From assembly GCA_013433145.1 (NCBI GenBank), contig CM024170.1, forward strand, positions 13,863,866 to 13,927,865: a DNA stretch of 64,000 nt, given 5' to 3'. A program made the position numbers and the translations under genes. The DNA is from Ascaris suum. Its lineage: Eukaryota > Nematoda > Chromadorea > Rhabditida > Ascarididae. Positions 1-13,000 of this stretch are shown piece after piece (positions within the stretch are counted from its first letter, which is position 1; each line of letters begins with the position of its first letter). The notes below the pieces were generated by a model. That model was not told where the DNA came from and did not search any database. It saw nothing but the letters and a program-made list of their open reading frames with translations.

Positions 1-2693
1 GCTTATATTAGGAATACACGCGAACATCACCAGTAGAACCAACAACGATAACTAAGTCAGAGACTTTATTAACCATACAACTGCCATAGGTATGCCCACA
101 ACTTCGTTGTGATATAGATTAGGCAACTTCAATTAAACCGGAAATTATAATACTTTTCTACTTATCGTCAAAATTTTATCACTAGCAAGCCAACTTCAAG
201 TTCCATCTTGACAACTACGCAATACCCACATACGCAGCAATTTGGAAGACCTTAATCTATAGGGTATCGAACTGCCTACAGTAGTCCTAAATTACTTAAA
301 AACTCTGAAAACGTAAACGTGTCATGTCCTTAGTGCTCAAGAAATAATTGAACGAAATTATTTGATAGAAAAATGCAAACCTTTTTGCCTTTGCTTTTAT
401 CTCTGATCACTTCATCTGCAGCACTCTTTTCCTCTACGACAGACTCCTCCTCATCGACAGGAAACTTGGGTGGGCAACCGAAATCCTCAATCTCTCTTTT
501 CAGCTTATCCGCAGCCGTTTTGATCGGCATACCGGTGCAGTGAAGACCAAAAGGGAACAAGCATCGCTTCCCACGCAGACGTTGATAACCAACGGCAAAC
601 TGAAATCATTTTTATTCAGCCTGAAACACAACAAAGTACGACAGAAATTTTCAGAAAAAAAAATGCATTTTAATGACAAAAATCACTGTTTCATCTCTCG
701 CAATTCCGTTTTTTTGCATCAGAAAAAGCGTCCCGAAAGTTTAAACTAATAAATAAGCTGGTAATAATGATTAAAAGTAAACATTCATTACAACCCTCAA
801 ATGCGTCACGATTCATAACCAAAAATATGGCTACCAACAACACTGCCTTAAATCACACATCACTTTCTTTATATCAAGAAGTAGCATCTTACCTCACATT
901 TCGAAATAGTAAATGTATGCCCAAGATGAAGGCGTCCATTCATATATGGATACGGGAAAGTAACTATATATTTCGGTTCCTTTCTGAAAGTAATATTTCA
1001 TAACCTATCATATTTCAGTCCTTATTCAATCACTTTTCACTCGCTGGATGTCCTCAGGTCGTTGAGGACAAGAGTCGAACATCTACAGAACGTTCCATAA
1101 CAGCAGGTCTGCCACTCCGATCGATTAGCGTTCATTTTGCCAATTTGTGACTCCAACAATATCGTTGAATAAACAGGCCGATAGAGCGTCTATGAACGTC
1201 GTAAATACGATTAAAGATGACCGATAATACAAGCTTCTTACCCTTTTATTTCGTAGTTTTGACAGCGAAATAAGAGCCTAGGTTTTAAGAATGCTCAGTA
1301 CGGAAAAGTAGATAAGGTGCTGATAATCGAAGTAAGCAGAAAAACATTTTTTTAAGAACCAGAAACTCCCATCATGCATTTTACTCAAGAGAAATTCGTG
1401 TAACCGAATGAGCGAAAATCCAAAAAATTAGTCGACTTCGGAGCAAAAAAAATGCCGAAAGGGTCTCTGAAAAAAAGAGGATATTGGCGTCGTTGGTAGC
1501 AACGTGGAGGGGATACTTCCTCACCTCTGAATGATTGTGAAGATTTTCGAAAGAAGCTTGTAGAAGAGGAAGCAGAATGGGTTATAAATATGGATTTTTG
1601 ACAAGTGGAAACTGAACTCATGAAAGAAGATCACAAAACATCCGCTAGTGAAATTTCGAACTGATCCGGGCACTCGAAATGTGAACACACCACCACTCTT
1701 AGAAGCCTCATGAGGTAATAACGAAAAAGTATACGGTGTAAAACATTTGTAGATTAGAGTCAGGTAAATTTTAACTGGTAATGAATACAAACCGAATTTA
1801 CCTACCCTGCAATAGACTCGCTATCCTCATGCGTAAAAATAGACTTTCGAGAAAATACCACCGGTCGCCTAACACATGATTTTTTCAAGCGAAAAAGGAA
1901 CTGACATAAGATTATCAACGGCACTAGTCAGTGGCTGAGGCACGCTAATGCTCCGCATTTTATTTTTTTACTTATTATCGATCCGGTACTTTATGTATCG
2001 GATCGCCCTACTTTTGACTGCATGGCTAAGAATTTTTGAGTGGTGGAATGGCAAGCATAAGACCAAGGATGGGGGAGATAAGATGCAATGAACGATCTGG
2101 AAGGGGTGACGCAATGTGCGATCCATCTGAATGCTGTGAAACGTTGGAGAACAATGATGACTCTTTGAAATCTAGGCTCAAACATACCTCTGGCACTTTA
2201 GGTTCGGGAAGCGGGCTCAAGCCCAATCGAAAACATCTCAAAAAGCACTTGCAATGACAAGACTATAAAAAAATGCAAACGTCACCAAAAGAATGTATTT
2301 TGTAGTGCTCTTAGGGAAGATTTTGCTTTCCCTCCCCATCTGACGATTATGAATCCCCTTAAAGGGTCAGTTTTGTTCTAGTAATGTTAGACTGTCTTAT
2401 AAACGAATATATGCTCGCTAATGAACACATTTTATGCAAGAAAATGATAAACGGAACTTTTGAACCTTTTAACTTGGACTCACGCAAACTGAAGGTGAAG
2501 TTGAAGCAGGAGTTTAAAGGCAATGGGAATAACGTTCACCTGGATACGAGCACAAAAACACAGAGAACACAACATGAACTTACAAGTTTTCTGGTGCGTC
2601 CATCTCAAAAACTTTTGCCTCATCCCAAAGTTTTTGAATTTCTGCTTCCTTCTCCAATAATTCGGCCACCTTCCTTCGTTCCTTTGCAGCCAT
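1..2693 (-). CDS. lars-1: Cytoplasmic leucyl-tRNA synthetase, 5' part (gene leaves window)
   Basis: Charges tRNA-Leu with leucine in the cytosol (class I aminoacyl-tRNA synthetase). Three coding exons are visible on the minus strand: 2693-2584, 983-893 and 599-381, joined in phases 2 and 0 with no frame break. They give 139 complete codons plus one split leucine codon. Seen: start [20 protein letters not shown], then [15 protein letters not shown] carrying the HIGH-type ATP-binding motif (HLGH), then [13 protein letters not shown] and [14 protein letters not shown], all hallmarks of eukaryotic/archaeal LeuRS. An acidic-to-lysine-rich linker ending KSKGKK follows, where the editing (CP1) domain begins in eukaryotic LeuRS. 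The next exon is not found in bases 1-380, so the remaining roughly 1,000 residues lie beyond the left edge. The start is the ATG at 2693-2691, just after a good splice acceptor. Family identification is certain; the exact orthologue name is inferred. Confidence 0.95.
381..599 (-). CDS. lars-1: LeuRS exon 3
   Basis: 219 bp, phase 0 at both ends, between acceptor GATTTCAG and donor AAG|GTTTGC. It begins [20 protein letters not shown] and ends in the lysine-rich KSKGKK. Both junctions agree with the family alignment. Confidence 0.95.
893..983 (-). CDS. lars-1: LeuRS exon 2 (HIGH motif)
   Basis: 91 bp between acceptor CTTTCAG and donor GAG|GTAAGA. It encodes [19 protein letters not shown], the Rossmann-fold entry with the HIGH signature (here HLGH). 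It ends on a complete codon (SKCE). The preceding intron is 1,600 bp. Confidence 0.95.
2584..2693 (-). CDS. lars-1: LeuRS exon 1 (start codon)
   Basis: 36 codons plus two bases (AAC TT, then donor GTAAGT). It encodes the charged N-terminal helix with [10 protein letters not shown], as in the animal LeuRS consensus. The split leucine codon (TT + A) is completed by exon 2. Confidence 0.92.
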
Positions 2694-2712
2694 GAGGATC
2701 GCTAAAAGCGTT
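2694..2712 (-). promoter_or_regulatory. Probable trans-splice (spliced leader) acceptor of LeuRS
   Basis: The minus strand reads ACGCTTTTAG then CGATCCTC before the ATG. A 3' splice site only 8 nt from a start codon is the usual mark of spliced-leader addition in nematodes. The SL type cannot be told from this. Confidence 0.55.
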
Positions 2713-3459
2713 CCAATAATACTGATGAAAATGCGCGCAAAGCACAGAAAGTCAAGTTCGCGCTATGCGTTTGGAAATCAAGCACGCGTCTCGTAATTTG
2801 TGATCACCTTTCTTTCAACTCGCGTTGATGCTGAAGGCGAGGAGGGGGGGGGGGGGGGAAACGGGATTCAAGTCAAATCCGGTCTCTTAGGTCATTGTCG
2901 TGGCGAGATTTAACCTAAACCCAAGAATGCAGCTATTATACCTTCGCGCCTATTGCAGCAAGCTATAAGGAAAGCGCCTCCAATACATTTAACACCTCCA
3001 GCAATGAAATACACGGAAGAGACCTCTGTATCATCTGCTACACATCAAGAACGTTTAGATCAGACGAACAACGTTAATAAAATAACAGAAAAATCGGATA
3101 AGGTTTGGATGAAGCATGCCATAGGGTGAAGAAGAGGCAAGAAGAAAATACGACCAGAATTCCAAAATAAAATCCAAAAGTCTTCAAAACTGCCAAAGCG
3201 TAAGCTCAAACAACGCAAAGCAATCTGAAATGAACTATATCATGGACGGCAGCAGAGCGAATTTTCCATTCGAGACAAAGAAAAAACTAATTTTTTTCAT
3301 AATTAGTGCCTTAAACATCCCCACTTTTCGAGGTCTCTGTAAAGAGTGTACGAAGAAAGGAGATGGGAGAGGTAGTCCTATCTAGAAATCTACCGGCTAA
3401 CAAGGAGCTTCTTTGGAAATCATGCATGAGGAAAAACTTATGCAAATTTCTGACCGATC
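2713..3459. other. Sequence upstream of LeuRS, including a poly-G run
   Basis: No convincing coding sequence. It holds an uninterrupted run of 15 G at 2844-2858 on the plus strand, unusual in this AT-rich DNA and a possible assembly weak spot or G-quadruplex former. The LeuRS promoter presumably lies here, but no defined element was recognised. Confidence 0.4.
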
Positions 3460-4346
3460 GTGAACTCAGCTGATCAAACCTGCACGGAAAAATTTGAGAA
3501 CGCAACCACAGATTCGGGACTTGTCGGGAGACTACTCTTTGTTTTTTATTCCCCCTCTATACCTAAACCTTGGCTTCGATATTATTCGTTTCCCTTACGT
3601 GACCGATTCGACCTTCCTGTGATCGAAATGCATAGCTACGAGCATGAGCTGAAGAAACATCCTTCGGATGCAAAAAACGGGAACTGTGGCGAAAATACCC
3701 TTAAATCACTTAACGGGTCCAATACTCGTACAAATGATGTGGAAAATGTTCCTGTCCGAACACCAACTTCACCAAACATTCCACCTGCCCACCGCCTGCC
3801 TGTTGCCACCTAAGCACAAATCATCCATGTTCTCATAAGCTCACATTTGTGGGCGGAGCTTGGCTATCTACAGAAGCACGCCGTGATGCTGTCTTCTAGC
3901 GCACATCGGGATCTTTGCAAACTGAGTGGAATCTCTTGTCCCGGTGTGAACAACGAGGCCTTTGACTTATGCAAGACCTTCTACCGCTTCAGGAAGAGGT
4001 CATATGATTACATGTATACTTGCCAATCAGCGCTACAGTTTGCACCTTAAAAACTGCCTAAAAATGCATATATTTAAGAATCATGCTGTTAGCAAATTTA
4101 AAACACAAGCATATTTAAGAAATGGGAAGCAGAGAGCGTATAATCGAAGAGGATCAGTGGGAAGCCGTAGAATCGAAGAAAGTGCAAGCAAATCTCCATT
4201 TACCTGTTGCTGACGCGCTCTTGTATCTCAGTTTTGCTGGCATTTTCCCGAGAATAACATGCCAAAACATCAAACAACCGACTCAAGATGTGAAAGTTAG
4301 GGGGAACGGTCATAGTCAAAGTGGAGAACTAGGATTCCAGAGCTAA
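3460..4346 (+). CDS. Cluster of three open plus-strand frames, unrecognised
   Basis: Three consecutive open stretches have protein-like composition. The first is 3460-3813, ending HRLPVAT, with a Ser/Thr/Pro/Asn-rich tail. The second is about 3848-4014, containing HRDLCKLSGISCPGVNNEAF and a possible donor GTATAC. The third is 4122-4346, starting MGSRERIIEEDQWEAVESKK. No family recognised. They could be exons of a small gene between LeuRS and the F-box gene, or remains of a mobile element. The phases of the splice sites I could find do not join cleanly, so confidence is low. Confidence 0.25.
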
Positions 4347-7300
4347 CAGAGTTCACAGCCATCCACAAACAGCATTTATTTGAGGAAGGTCTACACAAAG
4401 GAGATCGTACAATCTGTGAAATACGATAACTTGATGCTGTTTCCACTTAAAAGGCCAATAAAAGCAATAAAATATCTGGAGATTTCTGTCGCAGTTTGTC
4501 TACGAATGCAATCATGCCTGGTCGTTTTAGTTGTCACCTTTTCCCTCATTCACCACAATCAAAAATTCACGAATTGCCAGTTATTTGCGCAATTCGGAGT
4601 AAAATACTTGTTATGTAGTCACTACGAAGGATATTTGCACTCATCTCCACTTGCAATGCTTCCAAAAATTCATATTCAAATCGAATGCGTAACTGCGTTT
4701 CGCAATCGTTTTTTTTCCTTTCGCAAAAGTTACCACTCTTTGACAATGCTAAAGGCGTCCCGAGTTCAGGTAGACTGAATGTGGCGGGTCGTGATGGAAA
4801 TACCTCCAGTAAGCTGTAGCAAGATCTGGTAGTAGATGCGTCACTCGATAGCTCAGAACATCTTAATATCCGGTTACCACCATAACAAAAAGGTGCTTGA
4901 TATAGAAAGTTAGTGGCAAATATCGCGTTTGCATAACTTGCATCAGGTACTATTCAACCAATCTCAATCGTCTCATCGATTGCGTCGTATAACGTCATCG
5001 TTAGCTATTGAACTCATGTTGCATTTGTCGGCAGAGAACATAAGCTGTATCACTAGCAAACAAGCAAGGTGGTGTATGTGAGGATTAGAGGACATGTCTA
5101 ATATGCAGACCATTACGAATGCTTCAGTTATGTCTACTGGCACTTCTGCAGTCTTGGTCACAGATTCTTCGACAAGAAGTTTCGTATATTAAAAACGGCC
5201 ACTCCATCCGACCAACCAGAAAACCCAGAAAACCTGAACCAAACGTCTGAGCACTATTCAAACAGTAGGTTTAAAAGACAGTATTAAAAGCTACGGCAAC
5301 GTATCGGGATATATACAGTTCTCGAACCTTTCTAAGAATCCTTCATACGTTGAAATTATGTTAAATTCCACATGTGACTAACAAGGTCCAAAAAAGAGAA
5401 GAAATAGCCAGAGAGACTGAATTTGGCACTCGTAGATGACTTATCAAACGCTAAACTTGAAGATATTCGTTAGGCAGCTGATTTCGTTGAAACGTTTCGT
5501 TCGCTCAGTAACAAATTTAAAGCTGGCGTATCATCTGGTCAATCGGGCTCTTTGAAATTCGGATGTCATTAGTTTCTTTAATTTCCAAGTACAACACGCT
5601 CAAAATTCGTGCTCAGCGAAAAAACAGCACGCCGTTCTCTCCACTACATCTTCCCACATTGGTTGAAGTAGCGTCAATGCCAATAGTATCCTTTCAGATG
5701 GAAGTATAAGAAAGGATAAGCGTTAGCAGTCCAAACATCTCGATAGCTTACAAATTGACGAGTGCTCCACCGGGCCTTATGGTAGCAGTCCGAGGATATG
5801 CTAACAAACATCAGAGAGTGAGTGTAACTGCCACAACTTCTACTTATGCTACTGAATACCGTTACGTGTAACATGGACCTAATGGAGTATAACCACAGCA
5901 TAGGCTCATGCAGTTTGGCTGTAAACTCTGGCCAGTGCGTAAGAAGTTGTTGTTTGAGGTTTTAAGGGACCTAAAATATCGTCTGATTATTCGTTATGTA
6001 GCTCGTCTACGAAGGATCACCTAAAGGCTGCTGAATGTGGCACCTTGCAGGGTGTTCTTGTGAATAAACTGTCTGCTTCATATACGAATCATTGTTAAAG
6101 ATCTGGTATCACCATTATGAACCTAGTCATTGCCGCGTTGAAGTTAGCTACCAAGGTTTAATTTTATATTTTGTATTAAAAATAGCTAACAGGCTCTAAA
6201 ACACATCAGTAGCTTTCAATAGAATATTAGCCACCGATTTCTCGACTCCATATATCAGCTTGCTACAACATTTGACTTATCCTCGCATGCAATAATTGAT
6301 ATGGCTTTGTTTCAATAATGCGAATAAGTCATAGCTGGTTCTATCCAGCAGCGGATTCTGTTACTTCGGCGTTTACTTACACCTAGGAGGTCAGTGGAAT
6401 GCGCTATCAAACTATAAGTTGACGATTCAATTTATAACATCTACGTTTATATCCACCTAAAAGTTTAGGAGTTACGTTTATTTCACGAGATAGACTTTTG
6501 TGAAAAGAATTGGATTGTAAATGGATCGTAGTGCCATTCCCGACATTGCACTCCACCCCTATCATTAAATGGATGGAGAATTCACCACAGCACATACGAC
6601 AGACTTGCCGTAGCGAGGTTAACATACGATAGCTGGCTAATGAAACATCACATACCAGGTAAAAGAACGACCTTGCCCCGTAGAAAAATTGGGAATCCCC
6701 GCGCCCTATAAAAATCGCGGGAATTTTTTGGCGCACGGATGTTCCTGTGGATGCATTGTGCCAGGGGCGACTACAGATGGTTGCAGATGAGACCTTTGTT
6801 TAGGTTTATGACAAAGAAAGAAAGTCAAGAAACATTATTTACATCTGATTTCACAGAACGATCCACGCTGTTCTCTGCGACCTAGCTGACCAAAACCGAG
6901 CAGGAGGTCTTCATCAACGACCACAACGCCAAACCAGATGCAAACTATATGCTTTTGCTGCATTAAACGACGCCAACAACACTTGCTCCCCGCAACAACT
7001 CTCCCAACGTCCTGTTGCACTTTCTAGGTTATAAAGCAATATTTTAGCACTCGTTCGTACAAGTCAGACTTCGAAAGACGAATTAAAATTTTTTCAGTTA
7101 GCGAAAGCCTTCGCTTCGTCTAAATGCGGGCAATCAAAGGTAGCCTTTACTTTCTCAGTAACTGCAAGGAGCTCTGCTTTTCAATGTACGTTCCTTTTGT
7201 GAAAATCATCTTCCATTTAGCGCAAAAAGTTTAACACTGCCTGAAATAAAAAGGATTCTGGATCTCTCTCTATTTGAAATATATTTCCCAGCACTGATTC

Positions 7301-9488
7301 TGACGACTATGAAATTGCCAAGGTGAACCTAAGATGGGTCAGTGTTAGTATCCTATTGCTCCTACAACGACCACTTTAGACAATACAAGAGGTGCACACC
7401 TGTATATTTAAGAACAAAAATTTCAGAATAGGAAGTTCTTTATTCGTTTGCGGCAAACAAAGCTTATGCATGAACAGTTTCATTTAACCGGCAATAGTGA
7501 GCGAGGAAAGAGGAAGAATAGTACAACATAAAATGCCACGTTAACTCAACGACAGCTGATCCCTTCAATCAATACAACTCAGCAATTTGAATCATTCAGC
7601 CCAATTCCCGCTCTTTTTTTCAACTGAATAAAATCGACTGAGGAATTGTGATCAGATAATATCAAGCTACAAGATCATTTGATATTTGACTTTCAAAAAA
7701 AAAAATCAACATGGCGTAACTCTCGATTATGGCGACAATTCCAACGGCAAAGAACAGAATTCTTAAATAATCACTTAAAATCGACGAGCTCAAGCCAGCT
7801 CAAGCGAGAAACACGAGAAAATGAGATGCTTGATTGAGAAAACGTCGATTTTTCGGGAGGTGTCGATGAAGAGAAATGATTTCATGAGCACATATACTTT
7901 AAAAAAGGAAAGAATAATCAGGCAATAACGGAAAAACGAAATCACTACCGAAAGTAAAGAGAACATTGCAAGCACTTGGTGAAAGTTGGATTACTGTCTA
8001 AATTTTTCAGCAACGGAATAGACAGGAGAGTCGAAATTTGAAGTAATTTGCAGTCCATATCACCAAAATTTGCATAGAAATTTCCATGCTTGTTCATTAG
8101 CTTAAAAGAATTGAATTTTGCGTCGAACGATATGTAAAATGTTTTCAATAGGACCGCATCCCCCTGGCAATTAAGGAACGTACACTCGAAAAAGCGCATA
8201 ACGAGTGAATACATCAACAAAACTGCACAAGCAAAAAGCACAGAAATTCTAAATGAAACATTATAATTGTGCACGAGAGGATATGAAAATGATAGGAACT
8301 GCAAATTCTATTTTAAAATTTAGTACGGCCCACAGAAACAGATGTGATCAACGGATAATCCAAACGTAAGCATGTTACATTTTTGATCGATGAAAATGAA
8401 TTTCTAATAAAAATGTTCTCATATCCTCTACGTAATGGTAAATACATTCTGAGTTGTATAAGAAGAAGCGACAATCACTGGATCTTTACAAATGAAAATA
8501 TTCACTGTAAGAAACAGTGATATATCCGATTAGCGATATTAAGTTAATAACAGCTGTTTAGCGCTACTTTGAGAAACACGACGCTATAATAGTCATCATT
8601 CCCATGAAAAAATCTTTTGCCATTTAAAAAAACTAACTTTCGTCGATGTCAAGGCGACAGGTTCATGAATAACTACTTGAAGACGTTACTGTTAAAACCT
8701 TTCACCCAATCGAATATCCACCTCTAGCGACATTCACTGTTTTTTAGGAATGAAGACCAAGAGCCAAAAAAAAGAGAACTTAAGTATGTACAGATTGCAA
8801 AGCGCTGAAAAAAAATGGAATGGAGAAACATACGATGACAACATAATGCAATCCACGCATTAAATTTTTACACTGTTGAACTGCATACGGATCGAACGCA
8901 CTACTCTTGATGCTTCGATTTTCTCTCAACAATGTTTGCAAAATTGTAACTTCAGGAAAGCTCGTGTGATGATGAAAAAATGCTTATAAACGTAAACTTC
9001 AAACAGCATTCAATCATTTCCTAACGCTTTAATTACTAACGACTGACAAGTTCACACAATTCAACAGTTTAGACAAATAATGAGGTATAAGTAGATAAAT
9101 ATCTCTCTTAATCCTCAAATGTACTTCTTGCCGTAAATTCTATGATTATTCGCAACGGATGTCAATGAAAAAAGATTGCTCGCATACGAAACTTTTATGA
9201 TGTGATTTCAGTGGCCAATTCAAAACGTTGTTCAAGTGTTGCTGATGTAGTTCATTGGTTTTAAATACTAAAATACGTATTTATGCTAGTATGGATATAA
9301 ATCAGATCCGCATGCATATTCTTCTTTGTGGTAGACATCCATGAGAGAAGAACAAAAACTTTTCAAAATAGCAACAATAACAAATGCGCTCAACAATAAG
9401 GCGGCTATTTACAGAGGCGTATATTTACAATGTTTACACTGCAATTCGCAAAGTATCTTCCCATCCATCAAGGTGCTTTGCAAGCGAA
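4347..9488. other. Intergenic stretch between the FBXL gene and LeuRS
   Basis: About 5 kb with only short, AT-rich chance frames on both strands. A minus-strand stretch around 5500-5950 and another at 6407-6736 stay open for 75-110 codons but resemble nothing I know. No tRNA, rRNA or recognisable transposon was seen. Confidence 0.4.
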
Positions 9489-9494
9489 TTTATT
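9489..9494 (-). terminator. Candidate poly(A) signal of the FBXL gene
   Basis: AATAAA on the minus strand, about 445 nt past the FBXL stop codon. It is the nearest exact hexamer found downstream. A non-canonical signal closer to the stop is equally possible, because nematode 3' UTRs are often shorter. Confidence 0.3.
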
Positions 9495-9937
9495 ACGCAT
9501 TGTTTAAAGCACTGTCTAAGTCATACGGAGTTCATTTCCTCAACATGAAGTTGTACCACCTTGTCTTCCTACTCAACATCCTAGAGTTCATATTTCCTGT
9601 CAACCTTAAACCCTGAGAAACGAATTGACGTTACTCGTTAAAAACTATCTTGCGTAATGAAGAGAATACCATCAGAAATAAAAATCCACTCAACCATCAC
9701 AGTAACTTTTCACAAGATGACATAGTTAGATCTTCCAACACTAAACAATCTGTTTACAATTAGAATGCCAAATGATGTACACCTGTGCAATAGTTGCCGC
9801 TCATGATCCATCCCATGCATTGCTGCTGTTTTTACTAGACGCTCTGCGACGACTCAAGAAAACGTCACTAGGGGAACGGCGAAACGTTGTGCAAAAAAAT
9901 TTACACGTTTCATGTTTTGCACTAAAAATAGCCCACG

Positions 9938-10045
9938 TCACAAAATAACACAACATCGACAAATACCACTTCGTACGGGCTGTGCTGAGACGGGTGGTGT
10001 TGCCGGCGCAAAATATGCGTGAACCTCAACATCGGGCTTCAAACT
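9938..10045 (-). CDS. fbxl-1: FBXL exon 9 (C-terminus with CaaX box)
   Basis: 36 codons after acceptor TTTACAG. It encodes PDVEVHAYFAPATPPVSAQP and the terminal CRCCVIL followed by TGA. The prenylation box is intact, which argues that the gene is functional despite the exon 7 phase problem. Confidence 0.95.
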   Translation of the reverse strand, partial: SLKPDVEVHAYFAPATPPVSAQPVRSGICRCCVIL

Positions 10046-13000
10046 CTGTAAATCATAAGTGGCACACATATTCGCAGATCAGAAATGTGAACAATTATTT
10101 AATGGTGCTTGATAGAAGTCAAAAAGTTACTTGATTGCTCGCCCGATCCCTAACCATTGCTTAGGTTTACTTTACCGACCACATGAGCGGAAGTGTTTCT
10201 CTCCTCTCATAAGAATGGTTTCATTTGATAAGACAAAATGGGACCTATTCCTCGCCTTCCCATACCCATCTTATGTGTGACAATCGATAGCTTCAACCTT
10301 TTCATCATTACATATGTAAAACTGATTCTGAGAATAACGGTGAAAAGTTTTCGCTATCGAAACGATACTGAAGTGGCGAGAGCGTTATGAAGCCTCTTTA
10401 GAAAAGGTGGTTTGAATGCTGCAATTATCGCAGCGGCACACAGTGATAGTAAAAGAAAGAGATGAAAAATGCTACTTGTTAAAACTGATGACTTCCAACT
10501 TAAACTATTTCTTCGAAATGATTATTAAATAGCAGTCCGACAAGTTGTTCTGCCAACTGCTCAAACATATTGATCAGGATCGAAATAAGAATTGGGCTAA
10601 AAGGAAATGATTGCATGTGCTCACCTTAAACCGCTTGATAGCATCCTTGGTGATGTTCTGGCAATCGTAAAGGTCGATTCGTTGCATGGAGCGTACCTGT
10701 CTCATATAATCGAGACTGACATCTGTGATTTGAGGGCAGTTGTCGAGTTCGAGAATTACCAGTCTTTCTCTGAGATTGTGGTTCAAACATAACTGTCGAA
10801 GACCCGCATCCGTAATAAGTTCACAGTGTGAAAGACTCTATAAATTTTGCCCTTATAAGAAGTCATTAAAACACACAATTATACTAAATTCTGCAACAGA
10901 CGATATAAAAACACCACGGTGTTTGCAAATTTATTCACTACTTTGATTTTCCCACCTCGGGACGTCCTCAGACTTTATTCTTCGAATGTACCATTTTGAA
11001 ATGCTACCACAGTTTAGAAACAAACGTTTAAAAAAGAGAAAGGTGAGCAAAACGCATTCCCTCTTTCTGCCCGGCTTCAATCCTCATGTCCTTCCTTGGC
11101 ATTCGCTCTTCAATTGATTACATCTACGATCAACCAAAAACCGCAGCTATAGACAGTAGAGAAATTAAGATAACAGCAAACATTGTGATTAAATGTTCCA
11201 CTGAGGGACAGAACACATTTTAATATTCGTTCCAACTGACTTGGCTAACATGCAAATGGCCACTAAAAATTTAAATAAGCCATCATCAGTGCAAAGTCAA
11301 ACTAAACCATCGACGATGAAGACGTGTTCTACGACGTAGCAATGTTTTACTGAGTGTATCAAAAGCAAAAGTGCCAATTTATGCCTAAGCTCAATAAATT
11401 AGGTCTTCTACAATGCTCCAAAGCATCTAAAGTAAAAACTCACCAAATTCACTAAACGTGGGCATCCTTTACTCAAATTTTGGAGCGTAACATCAGTAAT
11501 GAGTGAGCAATTTTCCAAATCCATTCGTTCGAGCTGATTACACGCTTTTGCGAGAACGGCAAAGCCATGATCCGACAACAATGAACAACCCGCCAGCTCA
11601 ATATCCCTTTAAGAAGCTAACGTAAAGTGCACCTTAAAACAACAAACGAACAAGGCAGTTGAACAGACACAGTTGCAACCTACAACGTTACGACTTATTC
11701 CTGCAAGAATTGACCAACGGAAGAGTCAATCATATCGAAACAAGAAAAGTGATGAGACATGCTGAATCTTGAAAGCTCCTAAAATCTCAAAATCCTTTCC
11801 GCTTTCTTCAAAGAATGACAAAAGCCTTTTTGAGATTATGTTTCTCATCAAACTTCTGAATTAATTAGTATTTCATCACCATAACAAACTGCACAACCGT
11901 CTCCAATAGAATTTTCGAATAATTCTCTTCAGCGCAATTCTTTGCTCGCACAACAAACACATTTGAACTGCTAAAACTTTTTATTTTATGGAAAAGGAGT
12001 GGCCGCCATAGTTATGGGGTAGTTGCAACAAACACATGGGCGCCTCAATTATACCACTGATCGACAGGACAGGTGTACCATAATTTCGAAATAAAGCTCC
12101 ATTCGACGGAAATGAATGTAGAATAAACGAGAAAACATGCTAAAGAAGAAGAAGAAAAAAAGCGAAAAATGCAAGGACAGGCATAATGAGTTCATTGCTG
12201 TGAAAAGGAGGTCACCCTTTTCGGTGTGGAAAGAAAGTCCTAGGGAAACGGAAAAGGAAAGAAAACTTCCAAGGGGAAATGCGACACCGTTCTACATGCA
12301 ATATTCTTAAAAATACAAAATAATGATATAATTCTTCCTCAACTGCTAAAAAAGGAGTGGAGGCCACCAATGGCCCTTTGAGAAGGATTCAAAATCCTCC
12401 TACACATAAATGGGAAGATGCAGTAGCCCTCATAAATACCAGATAACGAAATCCTTCCTAATTCTGAAAACACGCTTCCTCCTAATTATATGAAGGGATG
12501 CCTAGCTAGCCGTCACAGTCCGTTAAATTATCTTTTGTGTCGCTGGATATCAAAGAAAGTAAGGTCGTGTGCCTATCAACAGTTCTGAGAATGCATATGT
12601 GAATGCTGTAATGTAATTATCTGATAGCATATAAGTTTCATATTATGAGAACCCCGGAACAGGCCAAACATGACTATTCATTTAATAACACCTTAGAGGA
12701 TATTTTATTTTCGGAAAAATCTTCAACGGATCCATTCAACCGGCCTTGAAGAAAAAAGATACGGCTCTGGCATGACAGAAAATTACGGCATTTAAAACTT
12801 CCGCTCCTCCTTCACCTTTCTCTGGCTGCAGAAGAAAGATAAAAAGATGGAAAAGCGGTTACTAACCCCTAGTTGACTTACAGCAAAGCGCTCACTCTAC
12901 TCGCGTCAAGAAAAACTTCGGCTCATTCGCGAGCCACAATGGTGATTTTTTTAATTCACTTCACTCGTCTCAACATGAAAACATCCTGCTTCACTAAATT

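Noticed and set aside
540..1003. Plus-strand frames at 540-749 and 767-1003
   Set aside because: Antisense to LeuRS exons 3 and 2, which are certain.
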